DNA of 64,000 nucleotides from Orlajensenia sp037404875 (lineage in GTDB: Bacteria; Actinomycetota; Actinomycetes; Actinomycetales; Microbacteriaceae). Both the position numbers and the translations under genes were made by a program. The first letter of the stretch is position 1, and every line of letters begins with the position of its first letter. Below, in pieces: positions 19,572 through 28,264 of the stretch. Under the pieces are notes generated by a model. It made no database searches. It saw only the letters and a program-made list of their open reading frames with translations, and had not been told where the DNA came from. Location: NCBI RefSeq assembly GCF_037404875.1, contig NZ_JBBELO010000027.1, positions 62,001 through 126,000 on the forward strand, read 5' to 3'.

Positions 19572-22500
19572 GACTGCTGCTCCTGCCACAGCTCTTCGTA
19601 CTCGCGGAAGCCGAGGAGGTTGTTGATGTCTGTGCTACCGAAGTTGTCCTCCATATCCACGATGAGACACTCGTCCTTCCCGCCGTTCCTCGGCCCGCGC
19701 AGACCGCGGCCGGCCATCTGGATGTAGGCGTTAGGACTGAACGTGGGACGAGCGATGTAGAGCGCGGTGACGCCTGGCGCGTCGAAGCCCTGTGTCAGTA
19801 GGTCACAGTTGGCGAGCACCTGAATCTCGCCGTCTTTGAAGCGCTTGATCACGTCGCGTCGTTCCTGCCGACCGGTCTGACCGCTCACGGAGGCGGCCTC
19901 GAGTCCTCGATACCGGAGCGTTGCGGCGAGGACCTGCGCAGAGAGGACGTTCGGTGTGAATACGAGGACCGACCGCGCTCGCTCGATCTCCAGTTCCATG
20001 ATGCTGTCGACCAGGATGCCCATGCGGGCGTGATCGGCTGCGACCCGGTCCAGAATCTGACCGCTGACGCGATTGGTGCGCTTCGCCTCTCGCGCCTCGT
20101 CGTCCGAGAGCCGGACGACTGCGCCTTGAAGCACCGTATGCTTCACCCGAGCGAGAACGCCCCGCATGACGAGCTCCTGGTACGGATTGTCCTCGAACGC
20201 AGCGAGTTTCCGTCGGCCGAAGCGCGCTGCGAGCTGGTCCGTCGCCTGCACGGAGGTTCCCTTGAACGGTGTCGCGGACAGACCTATTAGCGGCCGTTCG
20301 AACCTTCGCCCGTCCACTCCGAGCCACGAGAGTATCCGTGTATAACGAGTCGATGTTCCGGCTACGTGGCCTTCGTCGATGACGACCGCTGCCGGCCGAC
20401 TGAGCCAGTCGTACTCGGCGCTCCCGAGCAGCACTTCGAGCTTTGCGTCGGTTGCGACGATGACGCTGTGAGCGGTGTCAGGCTCTTGGACGTCATTGCC
20501 CTCCCAGAGCCGTCCGAGCGTGAGAGGTACGTCGATCTGCTGCTCCGTGCAGAGACCGCGCCAAACCTCACTGAAGGTCTGCACGGCCTGCTCGCAGAGT
20601 TCTTGGGATTGAGCGATCCAGAGGACCGGTCCCGTCAGCTCGCCGTCGATGAAGAGCTGAAGGAGGGTTTGCGTCGCGACGCGTGTCTTACCGGCGCCTG
20701 TGGGCAGTTCCACCATGGCTTTGGCGCGACGATCTGCGTCGTCGACCTCGAGCAGCGTGGCGCGAAGCTGAGAGCTGATGCGCGACTGATAGTCGTGCAG
20801 CTCCGGCAGCACAGTTGCACCCGGTACGACGAACTCTGCGGCCTGGCGCTGCGTTCGCTGTCCGGCGAATTCCGATCCGAAACCCATCTTTCGCAGCCAG
20901 GTGATGGTCGCCGCGCCTCCTGCCCACTGCGTCGGAACGTCGGGGAATCCTTCTCGCCGGAAAAGATCGGCCAGTTCCCGGATGGCGTCTTTTCCATAGA
21001 CCGACAGGCAGAGCTCAGCAGCGGATGTGCTCTTGGATACGAGGCCCTGCGCCTCCAACCCCTGCCAGAGCCCCTTGGGGAGCTTTTCTCGCAGATCGTC
21101 CGCACCGAAGTAGACCTCGAGGCGATCTGCGTTCGTCGTTGCCGACAGCGCCTCCTGCCGGATCAGTTCCAGGTGTTGAGCGAGGCCGACCTCGAGCACT
21201 CGCTCTATCTCTGCGTTATTGAGACCGAGATCGAATGCTTCGCTGATGAGTCGCAACGATTCTCGCTCCGGGATGCCGGTCGCCACGACGAAGTCCACGC
21301 CGTCTCGGTATGAGTCGAGCGACTGGGTTTCCACGCCGTCCTCGGTTGTGACCCATTTCGCGATGGACTCAGCGCGGGAGAACGTCGCACTTCCCAGGTC
21401 TTCCTTGCTGGGCCACCCTCGGAGTCCGGTGAAGACGTCGAGCAGCCTCTCCGGGTCCTGCTGGCCATCGATTCGCATCGAAAAGGCGAACGAGTCCTCG
21501 AATCGCTTGCATCCGACTTCATCGACGAGCCGCTCGGCGTCAAGGTCGCTGGCCCGCAAGTAGGGGCGTTGGTGCTGCGCCAGGTAATCGCGTTGCTCCT
21601 CGTCCACCGCGATGTATACGGTCCCCGTCGCACGTGATTCGATCACGCGTCCGACACGAGCAGGCACACGTGGGGGATGGCCATCGGGGTAAGCAAGAGG
21701 AGCGGATTCGAGGATGAAGCGGACCAGAACCGAATCCGTGAGCTGGGGCGGCAACAGTTCGATCGCGAGCGCGTCGCGGAGGACTTCAGGCGCGATCGTC
21801 GACACGTCTTGGGGCAGGCGGAGGGTGTCAACGATGCTGCGTGGCCCCTCGTAGAGCGGCAACAGATCCCGATACTCGACGAGCGAGGGGGCGACAACGT
21901 GGGCGATCGGTCGGAAACCGCGGGACGTCCGAAGCAATCCCGCTCGGTCGACTGCCCATCGAACCGGCGATTTCACGCGGTATGAGACTCCGGTGGCGGT
22001 GTCCTCGCAGTCCCAGGGGGCGTCGCCGAACTCCAGCAGACCGCGCGTCCAGCTCTCGCGGATCTGGTCCGTTGCGCCTGAGGCCTGAAGGATCATCAGG
22101 ACCGAGAATGGGCCGGCAGAGCTGCCTTCGCTCGGGTGGAGCGATATCTGCTCGATCGGGCGTTCACCGGGGGTGAGTCTGCTGTTCAGGTCCGCGACAA
22201 TCCAATCCCGATACTCGCCAGCAGCAGTCTCGTCCTCGAAGTCATAGTCGCGCTGCGGGGAGTTGACGACTCCGATCTCGTGGGCGAGCGCGGGAACGCA
22301 CCTCTGTCGATCGAGGAGCACTCCACCGTCGGCGCCGGGCAATTCACCGTCCAGGTCGAGAACCTGCTGGGGCGAGTTCCAAGCGCCATCCTGCGTCGGC
22401 ACCAAGACCTGCGCAGTCGGCGTTGCGCGAACAGCGCTCACTGCGTCACGGGTGCTGACGCCTAGCACAGCATCCCAGAACTTCGCCTGCTGCTCGGCGC

Positions 22501-24337
22501 CGTGATCGGTCGTCAGTTTCGCGAGGCGGGCGTTGAGGATGGCGATGGGGTCGAGATCGCGGAATCCGGCGGAGCGAAGGATTCGTTCCATGCCCGGATA
22601 CTCGAGGAACTTGGGAGCGACGAATACCGCACCTTCGATCTCCAGGTCATCGGCTTTCGAGAGGAAGACGAGCGATCGGTCTGCGAGCGCCCGTAGTCCG
22701 TCCATCGTCGGTATGACGCGAGCCTTTTCCGCTTCCTCCGCCCCACGGTTCGCCATGACGACTTTGACTGCGTTGGCCGCCGATTCGATATCGTCCCCCT
22801 CTGCCCATTCGCGGAGCCAGGACTGGATGCCGCGCTTGGGTACGAGCTCGAGCGCGCGCTTCATATCGCGGCTGTCCTCGTCGAACCGGTCTGCGCTCAC
22901 GCTCACCGCGAACAACTGCCGAAGTCGCGCGACCCGCTGGGTGGAGCTGTAGCAGCGCCAGTGCGGCACATCGTTCTTGGTGTTCGGCGAAGCGATCCAC
23001 GCTTCGTGGGCAATCTCGGGAATCTTCCACTCGCATGTCAGATCGAGGGGCCTGAGCTCTTCCGGACTTTGCAGCGCACCGCTGCCGTCGGGTATCAGCG
23101 CCGCTGCGACGGCCAGCGGCGGCACAAGTGCGCATAGGACTTCGTCGCCGAAGTAGATCGCTTCCCGACCTCGAGCCGGGAGGTAGTCGAGATGGGCAGC
23201 GGGATCCTGATCGCTGCTGATTCGTGGAAGCAGCTCGACGAACATGTCAGCGAGGGTCGCGAGAATCTCACGGTTATAGCCGTTGCGCAACAGAGTGGTG
23301 CGGTCGTCGTTGACGCTCCACGGTGCGTTGAAGAAGGCGGTGGCAGATGTTCGGTCCTGCAGAGGGAAGTAGCTCCAGAATTGGCCGATCTGAGTACCGG
23401 TGTCCCCTGCCTCCGGATTGGCTCGGCGGGGTCTGACGGGCATCGCGATGCTGACTTTGATCTCGTTGCGGGAGACCGCTTCGCCTACCTCTCGTCGAGC
23501 TGCCGGGCTGGGCGCATGCATCCGGTCATTGATGAGCCATTCGTCGCCCGCTCCGTCGGGGCGCTCGATCTTGAATCGGCCGTCCCCGAGATCCTTTGAC
23601 ACGTGACTGGTCGCGAATCCTCGATCTCCGAGGACGGCGAGCCTGACCTCCCGAACTGCACTGACGAACAGGAGGAACTCGGACGTGAACGTCTCCATCT
23701 CTCGACGGATTCTCGCGGTATCCTCCACGCCCGGCAGACGCACGATGGTGGTCGCCCATTCAGCGAGATTGCCCGCGATCGGATCCTCGTCGAAAAGTCG
23801 ATTCGCATCGATCAGGGTGGCCGTTCGGAGTGCTGGGAGCCGCCGGTCGGCGGAACCGATCCCCTTGATCGCTGACTGCGCCTTGACGGAGTTGAACTCG
23901 AACGACACCGAACGGCTCAGAACTTGCGGCGAATCGGTGACTGCCAGCACAGACTTGAATCCGAGTCCGAAACGACCGATCTCATCTCCTCGCTTGCCAC
24001 TGAGATGAGCGTGGGTGATGGCGGTGAGGCCGCTCTTGGAGAACGGCCGTCCGGAGTTCGCGCAGTACAGAACGCTCGTGGTGGGGTCCAGCACGATCTC
24101 CACGCGCCCGGGCCCGACATCCGGCGCGCTACCCGCCATGGCGTCGGCGGCGTTCTGAACGAGCTCTAAAAGTGTGCGGTTCGCGTATCCGCCTGTCCGA
24201 ATGGATTCCTCGTGATTCGCATGCTCGGTGATCAGCGTGGGCTTTGCGGAGTACGCGGCGATTGCGCTCTCGAACTGCTCGTCGATCTCGCGCACGAGCG
24301 CAGCATCAGGAGTCCACTCCTCAGTCGTCTTCGACAT
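19568..24337 (-). CDS. Giant sacsin/Hsp90-like ATPase fused to SF2 DEAD-family helicase
   Basis: 1589 residues. The start at 24337 (MSKTTEEWTP) follows a G-rich ribosome site; the frame is open upstream but that stretch covers the divergent vsr. Residues ~30-200 are a GHKL/HATPase domain with the Bergerat fold: N-box LLELVQNAADAM (E58, N62, D65), ANSGRPF and GRFGLGFKS. A long ~950-residue middle region has no domain I recognise. Residues ~1180-1589 form a helicase: Walker A ELPTGAGKTR (K1217), motif II VVIDEGH (D1321, Gly replacing the usual Ala), LSATPFKG and C-terminal YIQMAGRGLRG. It is the first gene of the operon and so probably the sensor or effector component. Not a described DISARM subunit as far as I know. 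Confidence 0.8.
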   Translation of the reverse strand: MSKTTEEWTPDAALVREIDEQFESAIAAYSAKPTLITEHANHEESIRTGGYANRTLLELVQNAADAMAGSAPDVGPGRVEIVLDPTTSVLYCANSGRPFSKSGLTAITHAHLSGKRGDEIGRFGLGFKSVLAVTDSPQVLSRSVSFEFNSVKAQSAIKGIGSADRRLPALRTATLIDANRLFDEDPIAGNLAEWATTIVRLPGVEDTARIRREMETFTSEFLLFVSAVREVRLAVLGDRGFATSHVSKDLGDGRFKIERPDGAGDEWLINDRMHAPSPAARREVGEAVSRNEIKVSIAMPVRPRRANPEAGDTGTQIGQFWSYFPLQDRTSATAFFNAPWSVNDDRTTLLRNGYNREILATLADMFVELLPRISSDQDPAAHLDYLPARGREAIYFGDEVLCALVPPLAVAAALIPDGSGALQSPEELRPLDLTCEWKIPEIAHEAWIASPNTKNDVPHWRCYSSTQRVARLRQLFAVSVSADRFDEDSRDMKRALELVPKRGIQSWLREWAEGDDIESAANAVKVVMANRGAEEAEKARVIPTMDGLRALADRSLVFLSKADDLEIEGAVFVAPKFLEYPGMERILRSAGFRDLDPIAILNARLAKLTTDHGAEQQAKFWDAVLGVSTRDAVSAVRATPTAQVLVPTQDGAWNSPQQVLDLDGELPGADGGVLLDRQRCVPALAHEIGVVNSPQRDYDFEDETAAGEYRDWIVADLNSRLTPGERPIEQISLHPSEGSSAGPFSVLMILQASGATDQIRESWTRGLLEFGDAPWDCEDTATGVSYRVKSPVRWAVDRAGLLRTSRGFRPIAHVVAPSLVEYRDLLPLYEGPRSIVDTLRLPQDVSTIAPEVLRDALAIELLPPQLTDSVLVRFILESAPLAYPDGHPPRVPARVGRVIESRATGTVYIAVDEEQRDYLAQHQRPYLRASDLDAERLVDEVGCKRFEDSFAFSMRIDGQQDPERLLDVFTGLRGWPSKEDLGSATFSRAESIAKWVTTEDGVETQSLDSYRDGVDFVVATGIPERESLRLISEAFDLGLNNAEIERVLEVGLAQHLELIRQEALSATTNADRLEVYFGADDLREKLPKGLWQGLEAQGLVSKSTSAAELCLSVYGKDAIRELADLFRREGFPDVPTQWAGGAATITWLRKMGFGSEFAGQRTQRQAAEFVVPGATVLPELHDYQSRISSQLRATLLEVDDADRRAKAMVELPTGAGKTRVATQTLLQLFIDGELTGPVLWIAQSQELCEQAVQTFSEVWRGLCTEQQIDVPLTLGRLWEGNDVQEPDTAHSVIVATDAKLEVLLGSAEYDWLSRPAAVVIDEGHVAGTSTRYTRILSWLGVDGRRFERPLIGLSATPFKGTSVQATDQLAARFGRRKLAAFEDNPYQELVMRGVLARVKHTVLQGAVVRLSDDEAREAKRTNRVSGQILDRVAADHARMGILVDSIMELEIERARSVLVFTPNVLSAQVLAATLRYRGLEAASVSGQTGRQERRDVIKRFKDGEIQVLANCDLLTQGFDAPGVTALYIARPTFSPNAYIQMAGRGLRGPRNGGKDECLIVDMEDNFGSTDINNLLGFREYEELWQEQQS

Positions 24338-24425
24338 CCCCAGTTCCCCCTCGCTCCTTGACCCGTCTCCACCAAAGTAGCGGTGCCCGCGGACTTTCAG
24401 CGGTGAGGCGACTACCGTGCCCTGT
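24338..24425. promoter_or_regulatory. Divergent promoter region of the defence operon and vsr
   Basis: 88 bases separate the two divergent starts. For vsr a TACCGT box (24413-24418) lies 7 bases before the ATG, suggesting leaderless transcription. Leftwards a CTGAAA/TACTTT pair with a short 15-base spacer is possible but weak. Opposed promoters this close imply shared control of the operon and vsr. Confidence 0.45.
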
Positions 24426-24863
24426 ATGTCCTGGGCGAGTAGCGAGGGGTCCCGGCGGTCGATGCTCGCGAACCGCGGGCGGGACACATCGCCGGAGCTC
24501 GCCGTACGGCGCCGCATCCACGCCATGGGTCTGCGCTATCGCGTCGACTTCGCACCCATCGGCGGGCGACGTCGAGCCGACATCGTATTCACGAAGCAGA
24601 GGGTTGCGATCTTCATCGATGGATGCTTCTGGCACGGGTGCCCACGGCACGCGACGCTGCCCAAGCGCAACGCGGACTACTGGGTACCGAAGCTACAGCG
24701 GAACATGCAACGTGACCGCGAAACTGACGAGGCTCTGCGTGAGGCGAGTTGGACTGCCCTTCGTTTTTGGGAGCACGAGGACCCGGAGGCGATTGCGCAC
24801 GCCATCGCACTCGCTGTGCGCCCGAAGAGGACCTCGGGCGTTCGGGCTGCTAGCAGAGACTGA
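24426..24863 (+). CDS. vsr: Very short patch repair endonuclease Vsr
   Basis: 145 residues, usual length for Vsr. Hallmarks are ANRGRDTSPELAVRRRIHAMG, the catalytic Asp in RRRADIVF, FIDGCFWHGCPRH and the basic, aromatic YWVPKLQRNMQRD. Vsr nicks 5' of the T in T:G mismatches created when 5-methylcytosine deaminates, starting repair to C:G. Its gene usually accompanies a C5 methyltransferase; here the methyltransferase is the last gene of the divergent operon 11 kb away. The start at 24426 is preferred over a GTG at 24417. No ribosome site is seen, consistent with a leaderless mRNA. Confidence 0.9.
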   Translation: MSWASSEGSRRSMLANRGRDTSPELAVRRRIHAMGLRYRVDFAPIGGRRRADIVFTKQRVAIFIDGCFWHGCPRHATLPKRNADYWVPKLQRNMQRDRETDEALREASWTALRFWEHEDPEAIAHAIALAVRPKRTSGVRAASRD

Positions 24864-25108
24864 CGCTAGACCTTGGGTAGCCCTCGGGGGACGTCGCACC
24901 ACTCGCGGGTGGCTGGGGGGGAGACTGTATCGCGCGTATGAGGAGCAGCTGCGCGGGATGCGGTGTGTGCGTGGGGGCGGTTGTTGGCGCTCACTCAGCC
25001 CATCGTCTGTCGCCCCTGACTTCTACAATCGATGTGGAGCGCGGGAGTGGCTGCCGAGCACCGTATGGCAGCTTCGCTAGTCTGTGTCTGACCGGGAGGA
25101 GAGCCACC

Positions 25109-25686
25109 GTGGACGAGGTGCTTCTCATCCCCATCTACCCCCAGAACGAGGCGTCCACGCTGCTCAGCACCGCCCAGTCGACCTTCAACCGGTGGGCGAC
25201 CGGCTACGTGACGATGGCAGGCAACCGAAAGCCTCCGTTTGTAACGCTTGATCGCCAGGGACGTGGTTATACCGTCCCCTTCGTAGGACTCGCCGAGGCA
25301 TGGATCGTACGCGCGTTCAAGCGTGCTGGCGTGCCGATGGCGCGAATCCGGTCTGCCCTCGAGCAGCTGAGGAGCCAGATCGGGATCGAGCATGCGCTGG
25401 CGAGCGATCGGCTCAGACGGATGGTGCTGAGATCCTGTGGGATCTGCGCCAGAGCGATGTCGCTCTCGACGACAACAGACTTGTCGTCGTTCGAAACGGA
25501 CAAGCCGCATTCGCCGAGATCGTTCGTGAGCATCTGAAACACGTCGACTACCGAGACGGTTTCATTGGGCAGCTTCGAATCCCGCGAGCGGACGGAACTG
25601 ACTTCACGGTCGATCCCCTGATCAACTTCGGGCAGCCGACGCTTACCCAGTACGGAGTCTTACCTCGACTCGCTGGCCTTGGCTAG
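25109..25686 (+). pseudogene. Frameshifted and truncated DUF433-family (VapB-like antitoxin) gene
   Basis: A GTG start with GGGAGGAG 6 bases upstream opens a frame reading like DUF433 proteins: PIYPQNEASTLLSTAQSTF, then FKRAGVPMARIRSALEQLRS and IGIEHALASDRL. Near 25410-25425 the match jumps to another frame and continues TDGAEILWDLRQS, LVVVRNGQAAFAEIVREHL, VDPLINFGQPTL. The change fits loss of one base at about 25413-25416. It also stops early, lacking the usual last ~30 residues of the domain. DUF433 proteins are usually antitoxins or DNA-binding partners of PIN-type toxins; no partner remains. A sequencing error would be the alternative for the frameshift but not for the short end. Confidence 0.75.
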
Positions 25687-25718
25687 CATCTGCAGGTAGA
25701 TCGAGGAGTGTTGACACC

Positions 25719-27278
25719 ATGAGCGTTGTCGCCGGCTGGTATGAGAACCCTGAAGATCCCACGACGTTGCGATATTGGGATGGTAACCAGTGGACGCATC
25801 AAGTCCGCCCGAAAAGCGCGAATGCCACCCCTGCGGGGTGGTATCCGGATAGAGAGCGGCCTGGAGGCACGCGGTGGTGGGACGGCGAAAAGTGGACCGA
25901 TGAGCGCACTCCCCCGCACAGAGAACCAACGCCAGAGAGATCGAAGCCCATCGAGAGGTTGGGAAAGGCCGAAGCTCGCTCTCTGGCGGCCGAGCTCACC
26001 GCAAAGGTGGTTGAGCTACAAGCTGTCATCGATAAGCATGGACTTCGCGCCTTTGCCGAAGCCGACTCCTACAGGGCCGAGATCGAAGGCCAGCTCGCTT
26101 CTGAGCGAGCGCATGTCTCCACGGCCATCGCCGATGAGCAAGCGGCGGCAAGAAAAAGCCTCGATGCCATTGAGAGTCGCTTATTTCAGGTACAGGGGCT
26201 TCTGACATCGGCCCAGGCTCAGCTGGATGCCCTCAACCGCGAACGTGTGGATGTCGCCGACATAATTACCCTGCAAGAAGTCGGGTTGTTCGACTACGCG
26301 CATCCTGCTCAATCGTCGGCCTCGCTTGCTACAGAGCTTGAGTCGGTTCGCTCTCAAATCAAGAACTTGGTTCGAGACAAGCATGCGGTGACGACGGCGG
26401 GCAGTTTTCTCTTCAACAACTCGCAAGCGCAGGGCAAGAAGTTCTTGAACGACATGACCAAAGTGCTACTTCGCGCTTATAACGCAGAAGCCGAGAACGC
26501 GGTCAAGACGACAAAGGCTGGCAACCTTCGATCTGCCCAGACGCGCCTCACGAAAGCGGCGGAGCAGATCGCGAACGGCGGCCGCATGATCGAGTTGCGG
26601 ATCACCGATGAATACCATCGCCTCCGGTTGAAGGAACTTGAACTCGCCAATTCTCACCTCCTTGCGGTTCAACGCGAGCGTGAACTCGAGCGCGAGCGTC
26701 GTGCAGAATTGCGAGAGCAGCAAAGGGCGGAAGCCGAGCTGCGGCAGGAGAAAGAGAGGCTTGCGAAAGAGCGTGCTCACTACGTTGCCACGCTCGCTGC
26801 ACTCGAAGCCAATGGTGACGTCGCCGGTGTCGAACGTATCCAAGCGCAACTCGCCGACGTCGATCGCGCCATCGAGGATGTCGACTATCGGGCGGCAAAC
26901 ATTCGCGCGGGTCATGTCTACGTCATCTCCAATCTCGGCGCCTTCGGCGAGAACATGGTGAAGATCGGCATGACGCGCCGACTCGAACCCATGGATCGAA
27001 TCAACGAGCTTGGAGACGCATCCGTGCCGTTCCGTTTCGATGTCCACGCGTTGTTCTTCGCGACCGACGCGGTCGGTGTCGAAAACTACCTGCACAATCG
27101 ATTCGCCGAACAGCGGGTGAATAAAGTCAATGTCCGGCGCGAGTTCTTTCGAGTCACGCCTGCCGAGGTGCTCCAAGCATTGGAGCAACAGGCGATCGAA
27201 GTGGTCGAGTTCACGACAGCGTCAGAAGCGCCGGAGTTCCGAGCGAGCATAGGCGCTGTGGCAGCCCACTCAGCCTGA
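25719..27278 (+). CDS. DUF2510 x2 - coiled coil (DUF4041-like) - GIY-YIG/MUG113-like nuclease protein
   Basis: 519 residues. Two DUF2510 repeats (W7-T26 and W41-T60, pattern WY..P....RYWDG..WT) are followed by a long helical region with heptad-rich, Arg/Glu-dense segments (residues ~85-395; REQQRAEAELRQEKERLAKE) resembling DUF4041. The C-terminus, residues ~399-490, is a MUG113/T5orf172-type GIY-YIG-like domain: HVYVIS, MVKIGMTRR, a Glu in VENYLHNRF and REFFRV. This domain occurs in phage and defence-associated proteins and is probably a nuclease. DUF2510 usually sits near membranes, but no membrane helix is visible. GAGGAG lies 10 bases before the ATG. Base composition is visibly less GC-rich than the flanks, suggesting acquisition. 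Function unknown. Confidence 0.78.
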   Translation: MSVVAGWYENPEDPTTLRYWDGNQWTHQVRPKSANATPAGWYPDRERPGGTRWWDGEKWTDERTPPHREPTPERSKPIERLGKAEARSLAAELTAKVVELQAVIDKHGLRAFAEADSYRAEIEGQLASERAHVSTAIADEQAAARKSLDAIESRLFQVQGLLTSAQAQLDALNRERVDVADIITLQEVGLFDYAHPAQSSASLATELESVRSQIKNLVRDKHAVTTAGSFLFNNSQAQGKKFLNDMTKVLLRAYNAEAENAVKTTKAGNLRSAQTRLTKAAEQIANGGRMIELRITDEYHRLRLKELELANSHLLAVQRERELERERRAELREQQRAEAELRQEKERLAKERAHYVATLAALEANGDVAGVERIQAQLADVDRAIEDVDYRAANIRAGHVYVISNLGAFGENMVKIGMTRRLEPMDRINELGDASVPFRFDVHALFFATDAVGVENYLHNRFAEQRVNKVNVRREFFRVTPAEVLQALEQQAIEVVEFTTASEAPEFRASIGAVAAHSA

Positions 27279-27283
27279 AGCGG

Positions 27284-28255
27284 TCAGAGGAGTCCCGCGC
27301 ACTTGACTACTGCTCCCACCGCGCTCGGCTCTCCACCGAGCTGGAGATCTACACCCTTCCCGATCACGTCGACGCCGAGGAGCGCCGAGTCCCACGTGCC
27401 CACGGATGAGTCCCTGGTGATCGACGCATCGGTGGTGATCCGGTTGCTTGTCCGCCCGGGCTCAGCCGCAGACCCCGTCACCTCATTCACCAACGCCTGG
27501 ATGCTCCGCCGCAACCCGTCAAAGGCGGCGCGACCGCGTCGGCCGGACCCCTCATCCATATATCGGTCACGACGAATCTCGAGCATCACGGCCTGCACCC
27601 GGGCGTCGCGCTGATAGTGCTTCAGCGGCACGTAGGCGCCGTGGAAGGGCTCGTTCGCCCCGACATCCCAGCCGTCGAACGCATCCCGCACCGCCGCGAT
27701 GGTCTCAGCCGGCGCGTGCGCCGCATCGAAGCCTAGGCAGAGCTCGGGTCGCCGCTCATCGGCATGCAACTCGTACGGCAACGGATGCTGCGGGAACGAG
27801 TGCACATCGATGATGACCACGCGGCCGTGACGCTCGAGGGCGCGGTCGGTGAGGTCGGTTACCGCGGCTGAATATGCGCCGAAGAAGTCGAGCAGCGTGT
27901 CCCGCTCAGCGGTCGACACGCTGCGGATGCGCTGCCGACGCGAGCCATGCGTGTAGAGAACGCCCATGCCGACGGCGTTCATCTCCTCGCTCTCGTCGGG
28001 AAAGCGCTCGACGTCGACGACGAACCGCGACAGTCGGTTGATGACATGACTCACGCCGTCAACGGATGCCGCGAGCTCATCTGTGAAGTGGTCGGTCATG
28101 GCATCGAGCTCGGCCGACAGCTCGGCGTCCCCGATTGTGAATGCGCCCCGGTGCTCGGCCGGAATGGCCCGACCGCCGTGCGGTGCATGCACGATGACGG
28201 GCGAGGCATCCGTTCGATCGAGCACGCGCGCGTAGTAGTTGAAGAGGCTGCTCAT
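27284..28255 (-). CDS. N-formylglutamate amidohydrolase family protein
   Basis: 323 residues. Family motifs: VIVHAPHGGRAIP, VVDVERFPDE, MGVLYTH, VVIIDVHSFP, PFHGAYVPLKHY and VMLEIRRDRYMDE; the His/Asp/Glu metal ligands appear intact. It is expected to hydrolyse N-formylglutamate or a related N-acyl amino acid. After residue ~260 (SIQALVNEV) there is a tail of about 60 residues with no family resemblance, ending six bases from the stop of the accessory GIY-YIG gene. An insertion may have replaced the original 3' end. It is cotranscribed with the hypothetical gene upstream (9-base gap). No histidine-degradation genes are nearby. Confidence 0.82.
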   Translation of the reverse strand: MSSLFNYYARVLDRTDASPVIVHAPHGGRAIPAEHRGAFTIGDAELSAELDAMTDHFTDELAASVDGVSHVINRLSRFVVDVERFPDESEEMNAVGMGVLYTHGSRRQRIRSVSTAERDTLLDFFGAYSAAVTDLTDRALERHGRVVIIDVHSFPQHPLPYELHADERRPELCLGFDAAHAPAETIAAVRDAFDGWDVGANEPFHGAYVPLKHYQRDARVQAVMLEIRRDRYMDEGSGRRGRAAFDGLRRSIQALVNEVTGSAAEPGRTSNRITTDASITRDSSVGTWDSALLGVDVIGKGVDLQLGGEPSAVGAVVKCAGLL

Positions 28256-28264
28256 CGCGGACGC

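Noticed and set aside
11899..24337. Hidden drmC (phospholipase D) domain within the operon
   Set aside because: No HxK(x)4D pair was seen in any of the five proteins; a profile search would be decisive.
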